This document shows, piece after piece, positions 18,926 through 28,081 of a DNA stretch of 64,000 bases. The DNA comes from Candidatus Thiothrix putei. GTDB taxonomy: Bacteria; Pseudomonadota; Gammaproteobacteria; Thiotrichales; Thiotrichaceae. The stretch lies in NCBI GenBank assembly GCA_029972225.1, contig CP124756.1:620001-684000 (forward strand). Reading direction: 5' to 3'. Position 1 is the first letter of the stretch; the number at the start of each line of letters is the position of its first letter. The notes under the pieces are model-generated. The model saw only the letters and a program-made list of their open reading frames with translations. It was not told the DNA's origin and did no database searches. A program made the position numbers and the translations under genes.

Positions 18926-19438
18926 TGAGGCTCCTCCGTCAAAGACATTTTGGAATCCTATGAGATGCACCGTTGTTTAGCCCAATGTGTACGAATTGGA
19001 CGGTGGTGCACTCCTGAAGTGGCAAGCAGCATACTATATTTTATGCGCCTGATTCCAGCGTGTACCCTGATAGGGATACGCGCTTTTATTGATTTGCAAA
19101 TCAAATAAATTTATGAGTTAACGAAAGTGTGATAAATATCAATTATTCGTTATATTCTAATGTATGAATACTGCAAATGACCAAAAAATAACCAAAACAA
19201 GAAATATCAAGGTGTGCATAATTATTTTTTATTTGCCATAAAAATAAACTAACTAAAATTTACAAAGATGCCGATAAGAAATATTGAATAAAATGAAACT
19301 ATGCTGAATAATATAAACATAAACTATAGTATCTGGATATTGATCTATGAAGCTGTAATCATGCTAAAAGCTCAGAATGGTTCGCTGCTTGTCCGTAGGT
19401 GCGAGTTCTAGGCTTTTAAATTATTAACGTATTATCGG
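18926..19438. other. A+T-rich intergenic region upstream of qmoA and of the BNR-protein segment
   Basis: About 510 bases without a recognisable gene. The qmo promoter should lie in the part near 18930-19110, read leftwards. Two symmetrical sites stand out: an imperfect inverted repeat at 19059-19082 and a perfect 16-bp palindrome at 19089-19104. From about 19100 onward the sequence becomes very A+T-rich and has no convincing open frame, which suggests decayed or acquired DNA leading into the interrupted BNR gene. Confidence 0.5.
19089..19104. promoter_or_regulatory. Perfect 16-bp palindrome upstream of qmoA
   Basis: TTGATTTGCAAATCAA is self-complementary and lies about 165 bases before the qmoA start. 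Its half-sites resemble those of FNR/CRP-type regulators (TTGAT...ATCAA), but the spacing is six rather than four. It may be an operator for a dimeric regulator of the qmo operon; this is inference. Confidence 0.35.
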
Positions 19439-19533
19439 TAAGTACTTATGCAAAAGTTTTTCGGAAAAACCACCCCTTGCAAATCAATAGGTTACGATTG
19501 CAAGGTTCCGAGTAACTTATGCCTAAGTACTTA
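19439..19533. repeat. 95-bp MITE-like repeat, copy 1
   Basis: This 95-base unit recurs at 21193-21287 with three substitutions. Its ends are near-perfect terminal inverted repeats (TAAGTACTTATGC at the left; TAAGTACTTAGGC reading in from the right), each containing the palindrome TAAGTACTTA. Inside are smaller inverted repeats (GTTTTTC/GAAAAAC and TCGGAA/TTCCGA). It encodes no transposase. The ATG of the following open frame lies inside it, so it supplies an artificial N-terminus to the BNR protein. Confidence 0.8.
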
Positions 19534-21280
19534 CAATAAAGCTGATGCATCTATCTATATGAGTACGAACAGTGGGGCGACGTGGATAAAGCAAGCAAGT
19601 GGATTATCAAAAATCAGAATTCAAAAGTTAGTTGTGCACCCGACTAAAGCTAATGAACTTTATGCTATATCAGCACCTGATCGTTTTGTACCTAAAAGTG
19701 CAGCTAACCAGAAGATTTATAAGAGCACAAACTCAGGGAAAACATGGCAGGAGTTTGCACCTACAATCAAAAAAACAGTTTTTGATTTTGGGCTGATTAA
19801 AGCTAATCCTAATGAGATGTATCTGTCCACTGATGTGGGCGTTCTGTACTCTACTAATGCAGGTGTTAGCTGGAGTAATACAGGATTGCCACCTGAATAT
19901 GATTATTTTGGTAAAAATATCGGTTATTCTTTATGGTTACCAACGACTGCAAGTGGTCAAGTAAAAGTTATTAGTAATGCATTGACCGTATGGGGTACAA
20001 AAAACGGTGTGTGGCTGGCGAATAAATCTGGTGCTCAATTTACATGGACGTCAGCCACCCCTGTTACCAATAGCATTGGTGCTAAATCCACGTGGGAAAT
20101 ACCAGATTATTGGCACTATGCAGAACGCGGGGACGCTGATTTATTGACAAGTTTTTATCATAACGGTGAAAGTTTACGAACAATTGCTACTGACCCACGT
20201 AATGCTAACCGAATAGTTATGGTGAATGATCAATGGGCATTGCAAAGTAATGATAATGGTAAAAGCTTTAATAACCTATTCACCAAAGCCGTTGGAACAG
20301 CCTGGGCATCACGCGGTTTAGAGAATATCAATGTTTATACTGTGGCGGCTAGTCGTTGGACTGCTAACAATATTCTATTTGCGGGGTATGCCGATATTGG
20401 TTGTTGGCGGAGTTTGAATAGTGGCACTAGCTGGGAAAGCTGCCAAGCACCCGGAAAGGGCTGGGATGGCGATTACGGCGGTAATACCTCGACCATCATC
20501 ACTGACCCATCCCGTCAAGGCGTGGTGTGGGCTGCGATGGGGAAAGCGGTGGAGGGGGTTATGAGCTTAATGCGTAGCAATCAATCCGGCAAATTTGATT
20601 CATGGAGCACCAGTATGAATGGGATACCGAATGCTGATGCTACCTTAATGTTTGGCTTGTCTGTTGACCGCAATAGCCCCGTTAACCAGAGAACGCTATT
20701 TGTCACAGCTAACGGTAATGTGTATCGCAGTCAAGACGATGGCAAAAATTGGAAAAAGGTATTGGATTGCCGTAGCCGCACTCAACAACAGAATGGGGTA
20801 CAGGCGTATTGTACTTCAACAGCCGTTGATTATTTTAATCGTAACCTAGTGTATGCGGCAGGTAGTGCCGGTGTATTTACCTCACAAGATGGTGGGAATA
20901 CGTGGAGTTTAACGAATACAGAGCGAATGACAGCCGCCGTGTCGCTTGCAGATTTGTTTGTGCCTCATGGTGCTGGGCGCTATTTTGTATCCGATATCGT
21001 TGCTGACCCTCTTACCCCGAATCAGGTTTATATTGCAGTATTTGACCAGAAAAACTCTACTAATTTAGGTGGTATTTGGATGGGAACCAAGGGTAGTAGT
21101 TGGTCTAGGCTTTATAAAAACCCTTATCTACGCAGTGTTGCCGCGTCGCCATATAAGAAAGGTGAGTTATTGGCACTTTCATCTTATGCGTATAAGTACT
21201 TATGCAAAAGTTTTTCGGAAAAACCACCCCTTACAAATCAATCGGTTACGATTGCAAAGTTCCGAGTAACTTATGCCTAA
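19448..21280 (+). CDS. BNR/Asp-box repeat protein, disrupted at both ends
   Basis: The 610-residue open frame encodes a beta-propeller of sialidase/sortilin type with many Asp-box motifs, for example STNSGATW, STNSGKTW, SNDNGKSF, SLNSGTSW, SQDDGKNW and SQDGGNTW. Such proteins are usually secreted or surface-bound and bind or cleave glycans or plant/cell-wall polymers. This copy is probably not functional. Its first 29 codons come from repeat copy 1 and give no signal peptide. Its last 29 codons come from repeat copy 2, where it stops. The true C-terminus continues beyond copy 2 (21287-21466). A+T-rich composition differs from the qmo genes. Function of the ancestral protein is not known. Confidence 0.7.
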   Translation: MQKFFGKTTPCKSIGYDCKVPSNLCLSTYNKADASIYMSTNSGATWIKQASGLSKIRIQKLVVHPTKANELYAISAPDRFVPKSAANQKIYKSTNSGKTWQEFAPTIKKTVFDFGLIKANPNEMYLSTDVGVLYSTNAGVSWSNTGLPPEYDYFGKNIGYSLWLPTTASGQVKVISNALTVWGTKNGVWLANKSGAQFTWTSATPVTNSIGAKSTWEIPDYWHYAERGDADLLTSFYHNGESLRTIATDPRNANRIVMVNDQWALQSNDNGKSFNNLFTKAVGTAWASRGLENINVYTVAASRWTANNILFAGYADIGCWRSLNSGTSWESCQAPGKGWDGDYGGNTSTIITDPSRQGVVWAAMGKAVEGVMSLMRSNQSGKFDSWSTSMNGIPNADATLMFGLSVDRNSPVNQRTLFVTANGNVYRSQDDGKNWKKVLDCRSRTQQQNGVQAYCTSTAVDYFNRNLVYAAGSAGVFTSQDGGNTWSLTNTERMTAAVSLADLFVPHGAGRYFVSDIVADPLTPNQVYIAVFDQKNSTNLGGIWMGTKGSSWSRLYKNPYLRSVAASPYKKGELLALSSYAYKYLCKSFSEKPPLTNQSVTIAKFRVTYA

Positions 21281-21287
21281 GTACTTA
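21193..21287. repeat. 95-bp MITE-like repeat, copy 2
   Basis: Same length, orientation and ends as the copy at 19439-19533, with three base differences. It interrupts the BNR gene: in-frame Asp-box coding sequence is found before it (up to LALSSYAY) and after it (TDGGYSSQSAG). It brings the TAA stop at 21278-21280. CAATCGGTTACGATTG inside forms a perfect 6-bp hairpin in this copy, but one arm base differs in copy 1. Confidence 0.82.
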
Positions 21288-21466
21288 CTGATGGTGGTTA
21301 TTCATCACAATCAGCCGGTGTATTGCAATTTAATCCTACTAATAAAACTTGGGATATTTTAAATCAAGGTTTGGCTTTCAATAATTTATCATCCATTGCC
21401 TATACAGCTAATATTGGGCGTGTAATTGTTGGAACAATGGGGCAAGGGCTTATGAAAAACTGGTAG
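21287..21466 (+). pseudogene. Detached C-terminal fragment of the BNR/Asp-box protein
   Basis: Continuing in the frame set by ACT GAT GGT at 21287, this stretch encodes about 59 residues (TDGGYSSQSAGVL, then NKTWDILNQGL and VGTMGQGLMKNW) and ends with TAG. It carries one more Asp-box and a natural beta-propeller end. It has no start codon of its own and is the tail of the upstream gene, cut off by the 95-bp repeat. Confidence 0.75.
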
Positions 21467-21582
21467 CAGTTATCTGCATGGCGGAGGTGGTTTTTAAATA
21501 GTTGGAAATTTTTAAAACTAGGTATAACCTATTTTTTAAATAAATACATTGCTGATAATTTATCAATGGAGAGTATTTTATT

Positions 21583-22833
21583 ATGAACATGAAAATAACT
21601 AAATTGTTAACACTTTCATTAATGCCTGTTTTGGCAATTGCTAATGCTTCATTTGCGGCAGGGCAAGCAGTTACTGATCGAGATATGGCGATTGAAAACA
21701 TCTATGATGATAAAGCTACTGTATCTAAAGCAGGAGGGGCAGTTACACAGGCAAAACCTTATGTTAATCCTTTGATCAAACCAGACACATCTTCAGTATC
21801 GCCACTGTTTGGCAATAATGCGGCTGGAGTAGCAGGTGTTATGGGTGATAACCAAGTAACGGCGAAGAGTGGCGATATTACTGGGCGGGCATTTGGGTCT
21901 TTTGGGGTTCCGTATACTTCGGCTAGGGTGTCTCACAAACCTACAACAGTTGTAGCACACTCAACTGCTAATTATTTAAGTGCAACTTATCCTTATAGTG
22001 CGATTGGTAAATTAACATTTACCAATCCTTCTTCTGGGCTGATGCATCAATGTTCTGCCAGCCTTATTCGTAGCGGTGTTATTGTTACGGCTGCTCATTG
22101 TATTCAAAACTTTGGTTCAGGTAATAATACCTTCACCAATTTCCGTTTTACACCAGCAACGTACAATGGTTCTGTGCCTTATGGTACATGGGATATAGGT
22201 AGTTATGTTCGACCAGCTAGTTGGGCAAATGGTACGGATGTAGGTACTGGTGCTGCGCGTGATAATGATCTGGCTGTGTTGATTGTTAAGAAAAATACAT
22301 CGAATCAGTTTATTAAAGATGTCGTGGGCGGGGCATTAGCGTATGGCTGGAATAATTATTCATTTGTCAGTAGCTCAAGAACGGGTAATCTCAGTACCGC
22401 AGCGATTTCTACGTTAGGATACCCCGCTTTGTTAGACTCAGGCAGAATAATGCAACGTACTGATGGCCCTGCCTATTTAACAACGCTATCGGGTGCGGGA
22501 CAAATTTACTCCGGTAGTGATTTGACCGGTGGTTCCAGTGGTGGGCCGTGGATTGCTAACTTTGGTTATCAAGATCCTGCAAGAGGCACGGGAGCCGTGG
22601 CAGGTACAGCAGCCCTCAGAAATGTTGTCGTTGGTGTTACCTCATGGGGATCCGCTGACCCTAATACTCCAAAGGATAACTATGCGTCACAATTCCGCCA
22701 AAACACACGTTACCCCAACCTTACCTACGGGACATATGGAGCAGGCAACATCGGCTCGTTATTGCAAACGTTATGTACCGCCAAACCATCCGGTAGTACT
22801 AAAACTTATGCACAATTGGGTTATTGCAGTTAA
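21583..22833 (+). CDS. Secreted trypsin-like serine protease
   Basis: A 416-residue exported S1-family protease. The signal peptide is MNMKITKLLTLSLMPVLAIA with a cleavage site near ASFA. An Asn/Ser-rich propeptide-like stretch follows (to about residue 130). The catalytic triad is visible: His172 in TAAHC, Asp229 in DNDLAVL and Ser319 in GGSSGGPW. One likely disulfide pairs C157 with C173. The ATG at 21583 has GGAGAG ten bases upstream. The gene shares the A+T-rich composition of the BNR segment and may have arrived with it. Convergent with the deacetylase gene, three bases apart. Substrate unknown. Confidence 0.92.
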   Translation: MNMKITKLLTLSLMPVLAIANASFAAGQAVTDRDMAIENIYDDKATVSKAGGAVTQAKPYVNPLIKPDTSSVSPLFGNNAAGVAGVMGDNQVTAKSGDITGRAFGSFGVPYTSARVSHKPTTVVAHSTANYLSATYPYSAIGKLTFTNPSSGLMHQCSASLIRSGVIVTAAHCIQNFGSGNNTFTNFRFTPATYNGSVPYGTWDIGSYVRPASWANGTDVGTGAARDNDLAVLIVKKNTSNQFIKDVVGGALAYGWNNYSFVSSSRTGNLSTAAISTLGYPALLDSGRIMQRTDGPAYLTTLSGAGQIYSGSDLTGGSSGGPWIANFGYQDPARGTGAVAGTAALRNVVVGVTSWGSADPNTPKDNYASQFRQNTRYPNLTYGTYGAGNIGSLLQTLCTAKPSGSTKTYAQLGYCS

Positions 22834-22836
22834 TAG

Positions 22837-23766
22837 TTAGTGAAATTCTGCCAATTCTTTGATATGCGCTGTCACCGCCCGACCCAGCGGTGATAGCTCA
22901 TACCCTCCCTCCAAACACGACACCACTCTTCCCTCGGCAAATTCCTTGGCAATCTGGCACAGTTCTTTGGTGATCCAAATATAATCGCGTTCCACCAGAT
23001 TAAAGCCACCCATATCGTCTTCCAAATGCGAATCAAATCCGGCAGAAATCATCACCAATTCCGGTTTAAATTCACGTAGGGCAGGTAGCCAACTGGCTTC
23101 CACCGCTTCACGCCACGCCGCCCCACCGGTTCCGGCAGGCAGTGGTAAGTTGCGAATATTGGGAACATCAGTATCCGCCCCGCTAAACGGGTAAAACGGA
23201 TGCTGGAAAGATGAACAGAACATTACCTTGTTATTGCCGCTGAAAATCTCTTCTGTGCCATCACCGTGGTGTACGTCGAAGTCAATAATCGCCACCCGTT
23301 CAATGCCATACACCTCAATGGCATGAGCCGCTCCAACCGCCACATTGTTGAAAATGCAAAAACCCGCCGCACGGTTGCGCCCGGCATGATGACCGGGCGG
23401 GCGAATCGCGCAAAACGTGTGTTTGTGTGAACCTGCCATTACCAAATCGACTGCCATTACCACCGCACCAGCGGCGTGTAAAGCCGCATCCAACGAATGC
23501 GGATTCATGCCGGTATCACCGTCCAGCATGGTGTGACCTTCGGTAGGCGCGGTGGCATACACCCGTTCCACGTACTCTGCATCATGCACCCGCAACAGGT
23601 GTTCGCGCTCGGCACAATGCGAATCGTAATGGCGTGAAATCCAGTCCACACCCGACATAATCATGCGGTTATTAATGGCATCCAGACGTTCCGCACATTC
23701 GGGATGGTGAGGTGAGCCATTATCGTGCAAATGGCAATGGGAATGGGTAATTACAGCGACGGTCAT
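22837..23766 (-). CDS. AcuC/HDAC-family deacetylase
   Basis: A 309-residue zinc-dependent deacetylase of the class II histone deacetylase/acetoin utilisation family. Metal and catalytic segments are in order: RPPGHHA (active-site His pair), IDFDVHHGDGT (zinc ligands Asp and His), SAGFDSH (third ligand Asp) and EGGY (catalytic Tyr). It should remove acyl groups from protein lysines or from small acetylamines. It is transcribed away from a Pat-like acetyltransferase gene, 94 bases apart, which suggests a writer/eraser pair. The start at 23766 gives the normal N-terminus (MTVAVITHS); a longer frame to 23862 overlaps the divergent gene and is rejected. Confidence 0.9.
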   Translation of the reverse strand: MTVAVITHSHCHLHDNGSPHHPECAERLDAINNRMIMSGVDWISRHYDSHCAEREHLLRVHDAEYVERVYATAPTEGHTMLDGDTGMNPHSLDAALHAAGAVVMAVDLVMAGSHKHTFCAIRPPGHHAGRNRAAGFCIFNNVAVGAAHAIEVYGIERVAIIDFDVHHGDGTEEIFSGNNKVMFCSSFQHPFYPFSGADTDVPNIRNLPLPAGTGGAAWREAVEASWLPALREFKPELVMISAGFDSHLEDDMGGFNLVERDYIWITKELCQIAKEFAEGRVVSCLEGGYELSPLGRAVTAHIKELAEFH

Positions 23767-23860
23767 ATTCTTTTCACACAAATCAGAGTAAGATATGTTG
23801 CAATGCAACAAAAGCCGATTTCCGCGCTTTTGCAACTGTTTATCATAGAGGTTTTTGGCC

Positions 23861-26572
23861 ATGAGCCACCATTACTTAAATCAATTATTTGCCCCGCAAA
23901 GCGTCGCGGTATTCGGTGCGAGTGAGCGGGAAAAAGCCGTGGGAACCGTGGTGTTCCAGAATTTATTGTCCGCAGGGTTTAAAGGGGCGTTATACCCCAT
24001 CAATCCCAAACACACGGAGATTCAAGGTCAAGCAGCTTATCCGACTTTGATGGCGTTGAACAAGCCGGTTGACCTAGCAGTGGTAGCAACGCCTGCTGCG
24101 ACTGTCCCTAGTATTATTCGCCAATGTGGTGAACACGGGGCCAAGGGTGTGGTGGTGCTGTCCGCTGGGTTTGCCGAAGCGGGTAATCGTGGGCAGCGTT
24201 TGCAAAAAGACATTACCGATATTGCCCGCCAATACGCGATGCACATCATTGGCCCGAATTGTTTGGGGATTATGCGCCCCTCGGTCGGTTTGAATGCCAC
24301 GTTTAGCCGTAATCAAGCGCAAGCCGGTAATCTGGCGCTGGTGTCACAATCCGGTGCGATGTGTACCGCGATTTTGGACTGGGCAGCCACGCAAGGTATC
24401 GGTTTTTCGACCGTGATTACCTTGGGCGATACGGCGGATGTGGATTTCGGCGATACGCTCGATTACCTAGCGCTTGACCCCAAAACCGATAGCATTTTGC
24501 TGTATGTGGAAGGGATTCACGATGCACGCGGCTTCATGAGCGGTTTGCGCACCGCTTCGCGCATGAAGCCGGTGATTGTGTTGAAAGCAGGGCGTTACGA
24601 AGAAGGTTCGCGCGCGGTAATGTCGCACACGGGCGCAATTGTAGGCGGCGATGATGCCTTTGATGCCGCGCTGGAACGTGCCGGTGTGGTACGTGCTAAT
24701 ACCATTGCGCAACTGTTTTCGGCGGCACAAATCCTTTCATCCGGCATTCGGGTGCAGCAAGACCGCTTGCTGATTATCACCAACGGCGGCGGCCCCGGCG
24801 TGATGGCAACGGATCGGGCGGTGGAAATGGGCTTGCGCATGGCAGAGATTTCCCCGACTACGTTGGCAGAGTTGAATAAAGTATTGCCATTCACTTGGTC
24901 GCACGGCAATCCGGTGGATATTCTCGGTGATGCTGACCCGGAACGTTACGCGGCGGCGCTGAAAATTTGTATGCAGGATGACAACCTCGACGGCATTCTG
25001 GTGATGTTGACCCCGCAGGCGATGACCGATCCCGCTGGTGTGGCTACTACGGTGATCGGCACATGCGATGCCAGCAAAAAAGCCAAGCATTGCAAGCCGA
25101 TTCTCACGTGTTGGATGGGCGAACAACAAGTAGCTGCCGGACGCCAACTATTGACCGAAGCCGGTGTGCCGCATTTTCGCACCCCCGAAGCAGCGGTCGA
25201 AGCGTTTGCTTACCTCACCCAATACCGCAGTAATCAGAAATTGCTGATGCAAGTCCCGCCGTCGGTGCAGGAGCAAAAAACCGAGCCGGATGTGGACGGG
25301 GCGCGGTTAATCATTGAAAGCGTGCTGGCAGAAGGGCGGCGGGCGCTGTCTACTACCGAATCGCGGGCAATTTTGTCGGCGTTTCGCATTCCCGCATTGC
25401 CGACTATTTTGGTGCGCAGTCCAGCGGAAGCGTTGGTGGCGGCGGAATCCCTGGGGTATCCGGTGGTGCTGAAAATCAGTTCCCCCGATATTCACCACAA
25501 GTCGGACGTGGATGGGGTGCGCCTCAACGTTGCCAGCGCCCATGCGGTGCGCAGTGTTTACCAAGAATTGTTGGAAACTACACGCCGTAATTTGCCGGAA
25601 GCGCGGATTGATGGCGTGACCGTGGAGTGCATGTACCACAGCAATTCATCGCGTGAACTGATGATCGGTGTGGTACGCGACCCGGTATTCGGTCCGGTGA
25701 TCAGCTTTGGTATGGGCGGCACCTCGGTGGAAATCCACCGTGACCGTGCCGTGGCATTGCCGCCGTTGAACGATTACATGATCAAGAAAACTGTGTGCCG
25801 TACCCGTGTGGCGCGTTTGCTGGGTAAATTCCGCAATATGCCGCCGATCCATTTCGATTCCTTGTGGAAAGTGATGCAGCGCGTCTCCGAAATGGTGTGT
25901 GAATTGCCCGAAATAGTGGAAATGGACATCAATCCACTGATGGCGGATGCTAATGGGGTAATGGCAGTGGATGCGCGTTTCATTATCAACTACCCGCCGA
26001 CCACGGCGCGGCGTTATGATCACATGGCGATTCACCCCTACCCGAATGATTTGGTTAAACGCCAGCAATTGCCGGATGGCACGGACATTGTGATTCGCCC
26101 GATTCGCCCCGAAGACGCGGAAATGGAGCAAGAATTCGTGCGTAACCTGTCGAAAGAATCGCGATACATGCGTTTCATGCAGGCATTGCGCGAACTCACG
26201 CCCGACATGCTGGTGCGGCTTACGCAAATTGATTATGACCGTGAAATGGCGTTTCTGGCACTGACCCGCCAAGACGGGCAGGAAGTGGAAATGGGGGTGG
26301 CGCGGTATGCGATTAACCCCGATAAAATGAGTTGCGAATTTGCGCTGGTGATTGCCGATGAATGGCAGAACCGGGGTTTGGGTGGCTTAATGATGCAAAC
26401 CTTGATTGAGGCGGCGCGAGCAAAAGGCTTGCGTACCATTGAGGGCGAAGTGTTGCCGCATAATCACGGGATGCTGAAATTGATGCAGCGCTTGGGGTTC
26501 ACCCGTCATCAGGATGGGATGGACGATGGTGTCGTGATGGTAAGTAAACGTTTAGGAGATTCCTGTTGCTAA
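23861..26572 (+). CDS. Pat-like protein lysine acetyltransferase (NDP-forming acyl-CoA synthetase-GNAT fusion)
   Basis: A 903-residue protein with the domain order of PatZ/Pat: a CoA-binding Rossmann domain (SVAVFGASEREKAVG near residue 14), a succinyl-CoA-synthetase-like middle region, an ATP-grasp part (about residues 480-690) and a C-terminal GNAT domain (about 725-890) with the acetyl-CoA-binding NRGLGGLMM. In PatZ the synthetase part is regulatory and the GNAT part acetylates lysines, classically acetyl-CoA synthetase. AGAGG nine bases before 23861 sets the start. The 3' end overlaps thiD by seven bases. Confidence 0.9.
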   Translation: MSHHYLNQLFAPQSVAVFGASEREKAVGTVVFQNLLSAGFKGALYPINPKHTEIQGQAAYPTLMALNKPVDLAVVATPAATVPSIIRQCGEHGAKGVVVLSAGFAEAGNRGQRLQKDITDIARQYAMHIIGPNCLGIMRPSVGLNATFSRNQAQAGNLALVSQSGAMCTAILDWAATQGIGFSTVITLGDTADVDFGDTLDYLALDPKTDSILLYVEGIHDARGFMSGLRTASRMKPVIVLKAGRYEEGSRAVMSHTGAIVGGDDAFDAALERAGVVRANTIAQLFSAAQILSSGIRVQQDRLLIITNGGGPGVMATDRAVEMGLRMAEISPTTLAELNKVLPFTWSHGNPVDILGDADPERYAAALKICMQDDNLDGILVMLTPQAMTDPAGVATTVIGTCDASKKAKHCKPILTCWMGEQQVAAGRQLLTEAGVPHFRTPEAAVEAFAYLTQYRSNQKLLMQVPPSVQEQKTEPDVDGARLIIESVLAEGRRALSTTESRAILSAFRIPALPTILVRSPAEALVAAESLGYPVVLKISSPDIHHKSDVDGVRLNVASAHAVRSVYQELLETTRRNLPEARIDGVTVECMYHSNSSRELMIGVVRDPVFGPVISFGMGGTSVEIHRDRAVALPPLNDYMIKKTVCRTRVARLLGKFRNMPPIHFDSLWKVMQRVSEMVCELPEIVEMDINPLMADANGVMAVDARFIINYPPTTARRYDHMAIHPYPNDLVKRQQLPDGTDIVIRPIRPEDAEMEQEFVRNLSKESRYMRFMQALRELTPDMLVRLTQIDYDREMAFLALTRQDGQEVEMGVARYAINPDKMSCEFALVIADEWQNRGLGGLMMQTLIEAARAKGLRTIEGEVLPHNHGMLKLMQRLGFTRHQDGMDDGVVMVSKRLGDSCC

Positions 26573-27372
26573 CAGAGCATAGCGTTGCATCGGCAGTGCC
26601 GGTGGTAATGACCTTGGCGGGGCATGACCCCACGGGTGGGGCAGGCATTCAGGCGGATAGTGAGGCGATTGCGAGTCAAGGCTGTCATGCGGTGAGTGTG
26701 ATTACCTGTTTGACGGTGCAAGATACCCGCAATGTGCAACGCATTGAGCCGCTGGCAGATTATTTGATTGAGCAGCAAGCAGAAGCGTTATTGGCGGATA
26801 TGCCGATTGCGACGTTCAAAATCGGCTTGCTGGGTAGTGTGGAGGTGGTGCGCGCGGTGCATCGCATTCTGTTGCAAGCGCCGGATGTGCCGGTGATTCT
26901 CGACCCGGTGCTGGCGGCTGGGGGGGGCAAAGGCTTTGCCAGTGATGAATTGTTGGGTGCTATCCGCGAATACCTGTTGCCCCTGACAACCTTGCTGACC
27001 CCGAATGTGCCGGAAGCCGCGCAACTGGCAGTACGTGGTGAGACGCTGGATGAACAGGCATTTTCCTTGCTGGATCAGGGCTGTGAATACGTGTTGTTGA
27101 CTGGCACTCATGCCGAAACCGAGCGCGTGGAAAATGCGCTGTATGGCGATGGCAAGCGCTTGCGTACTTGGTTGTGGGAACGGCTGCCGGAAACTTACCA
27201 CGGTTCGGGGTGTACGTTGGCGTCGGCGTGCGCGGCGAATCTGGCGAAGGGGATGGAGATGAGCAAAGCGGTGGCAGCGGCGCAGGCGTATACGTGGGGC
27301 AGTTTGCAGGCGGGGCGGAAGATCGGGCGCGGGCAGTGGATGCCGGATCGGTTTTATTGGCGGCAAGCTTAA
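26566..27372 (+). CDS. thiD: Hydroxymethylpyrimidine/phosphomethylpyrimidine kinase
   Basis: A 268-residue ribokinase-family kinase that phosphorylates HMP and HMP-phosphate for thiamine synthesis. Family segments are LAGHDPTGGAGIQAD (about residues 17-31), VILDPVLAAGGG, LLTPNVPEA and the anion-hole/catalytic GSGCTLASA near residue 212. Translation probably starts at the TTG at 26566, which has AGGAG about ten bases upstream and overlaps the end of the Pat-like gene. thiE (28661) is the next thiamine gene, but three unrelated genes lie between. The stop overlaps the convergent ATPase remnant by a few bases. Confidence 0.92.
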   Translation: MLTEHSVASAVPVVMTLAGHDPTGGAGIQADSEAIASQGCHAVSVITCLTVQDTRNVQRIEPLADYLIEQQAEALLADMPIATFKIGLLGSVEVVRAVHRILLQAPDVPVILDPVLAAGGGKGFASDELLGAIREYLLPLTTLLTPNVPEAAQLAVRGETLDEQAFSLLDQGCEYVLLTGTHAETERVENALYGDGKRLRTWLWERLPETYHGSGCTLASACAANLAKGMEMSKAVAAAQAYTWGSLQAGRKIGRGQWMPDRFYWRQA

Positions 27373-27968
27373 TACGGCGCATCCGCAAAATACGCAAACG
27401 GATTCGTGACCCTGATACCGTGTGCATCATAGGGTTTATCCAAGGTGGCAACCAATTGGGTTGCCCGTTTGGGTTTCAAGCGTTCGGTGTAATAACGTAG
27501 CGCAGGCGCTACCCCGTCATCACTGTACTTGACCTCAATCAACTCCTCCAATTCGCCGTCTTTGAGGATGACAAAATCCACTTCGCGCCCTTCTTTATCG
27601 CGGATATAACGCAGTTCGCAGCGGTAGCCCTCGTGGTCTTCCAGATAATGCAAACGTTTGAGTAAGGTGCTGGCAATCAGGTTTTCAAACCGTGCACCTT
27701 TCTCATCCACCACATCCGCGTTATCGAAAAAATAGGCTTTTGGCGGCTTAATGATGGCGCGGGCAATGGATTGGGTGTACGGCATAACCGTGAATAAAAC
27801 GTACATCCGTTCCAACGACTCCAGCCAAGATTTGGCGGTTTGTGGGGCAATCTGAATGTCTTGCGCGAGATTGGAGAGCACTACCATGCCGCCAACACGT
27901 GTCCGCAATAAGTCCAAAAATAGCCGTAAGCCCTGAATATTTTTGATGTATCGAATTCGACTATTGTA
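27369..27968 (-). pseudogene. C-terminal remnant of a DUF4143 (AAA) ATPase
   Basis: The encoded peptide matches only the C-terminal half of the ATPases typified by the intact gene at 52184-53386: a winged-helix-like part (LSNLAQDIQIAPQTAKSWLE) and the DUF4143 nuclease-like domain with GREVDFVILKDGE and IEVKYSDDG. The P-loop half is missing. In-frame homology can be followed upstream of the first possible start (TTG at 27917) to about 27968, where a stop occurs. The gene therefore lost its N-terminus and is a remnant lying between thiD and parDE. Confidence 0.75.
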
Positions 27969-28031
27969 GAGTTTACTTTAAAATAGCCATATTTATCTGA
28001 AAATAAGCGTTCTGATAGTTAATAGACAAAA

Positions 28032-28046
28032 TACCAATTTTTGGTA
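28032..28046. promoter_or_regulatory. Candidate ParD operator
   Basis: TACCAA and TTGGTA form a 6-bp inverted repeat with a 3-base centre, 36 bases before parD. Ribbon-helix-helix antitoxins such as ParD usually repress their own operon by binding symmetrical sites of this kind. The assignment is inference. Confidence 0.4.
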
Positions 28047-28081
28047 AAATCAAAACAGTCGACAACCTTGAGGATTGCGTT

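Noticed and set aside
19089..19104. Classical FNR box
   Set aside because: Half-sites fit, but the centre is six rather than four bases, so it is listed only as an unassigned palindrome.
19439..21287. Composite transposon made of two 95-bp repeats carrying the BNR segment
   Set aside because: The BNR frame continues beyond copy 2, so the repeats inserted into an existing gene rather than carrying it; no transposase is present.
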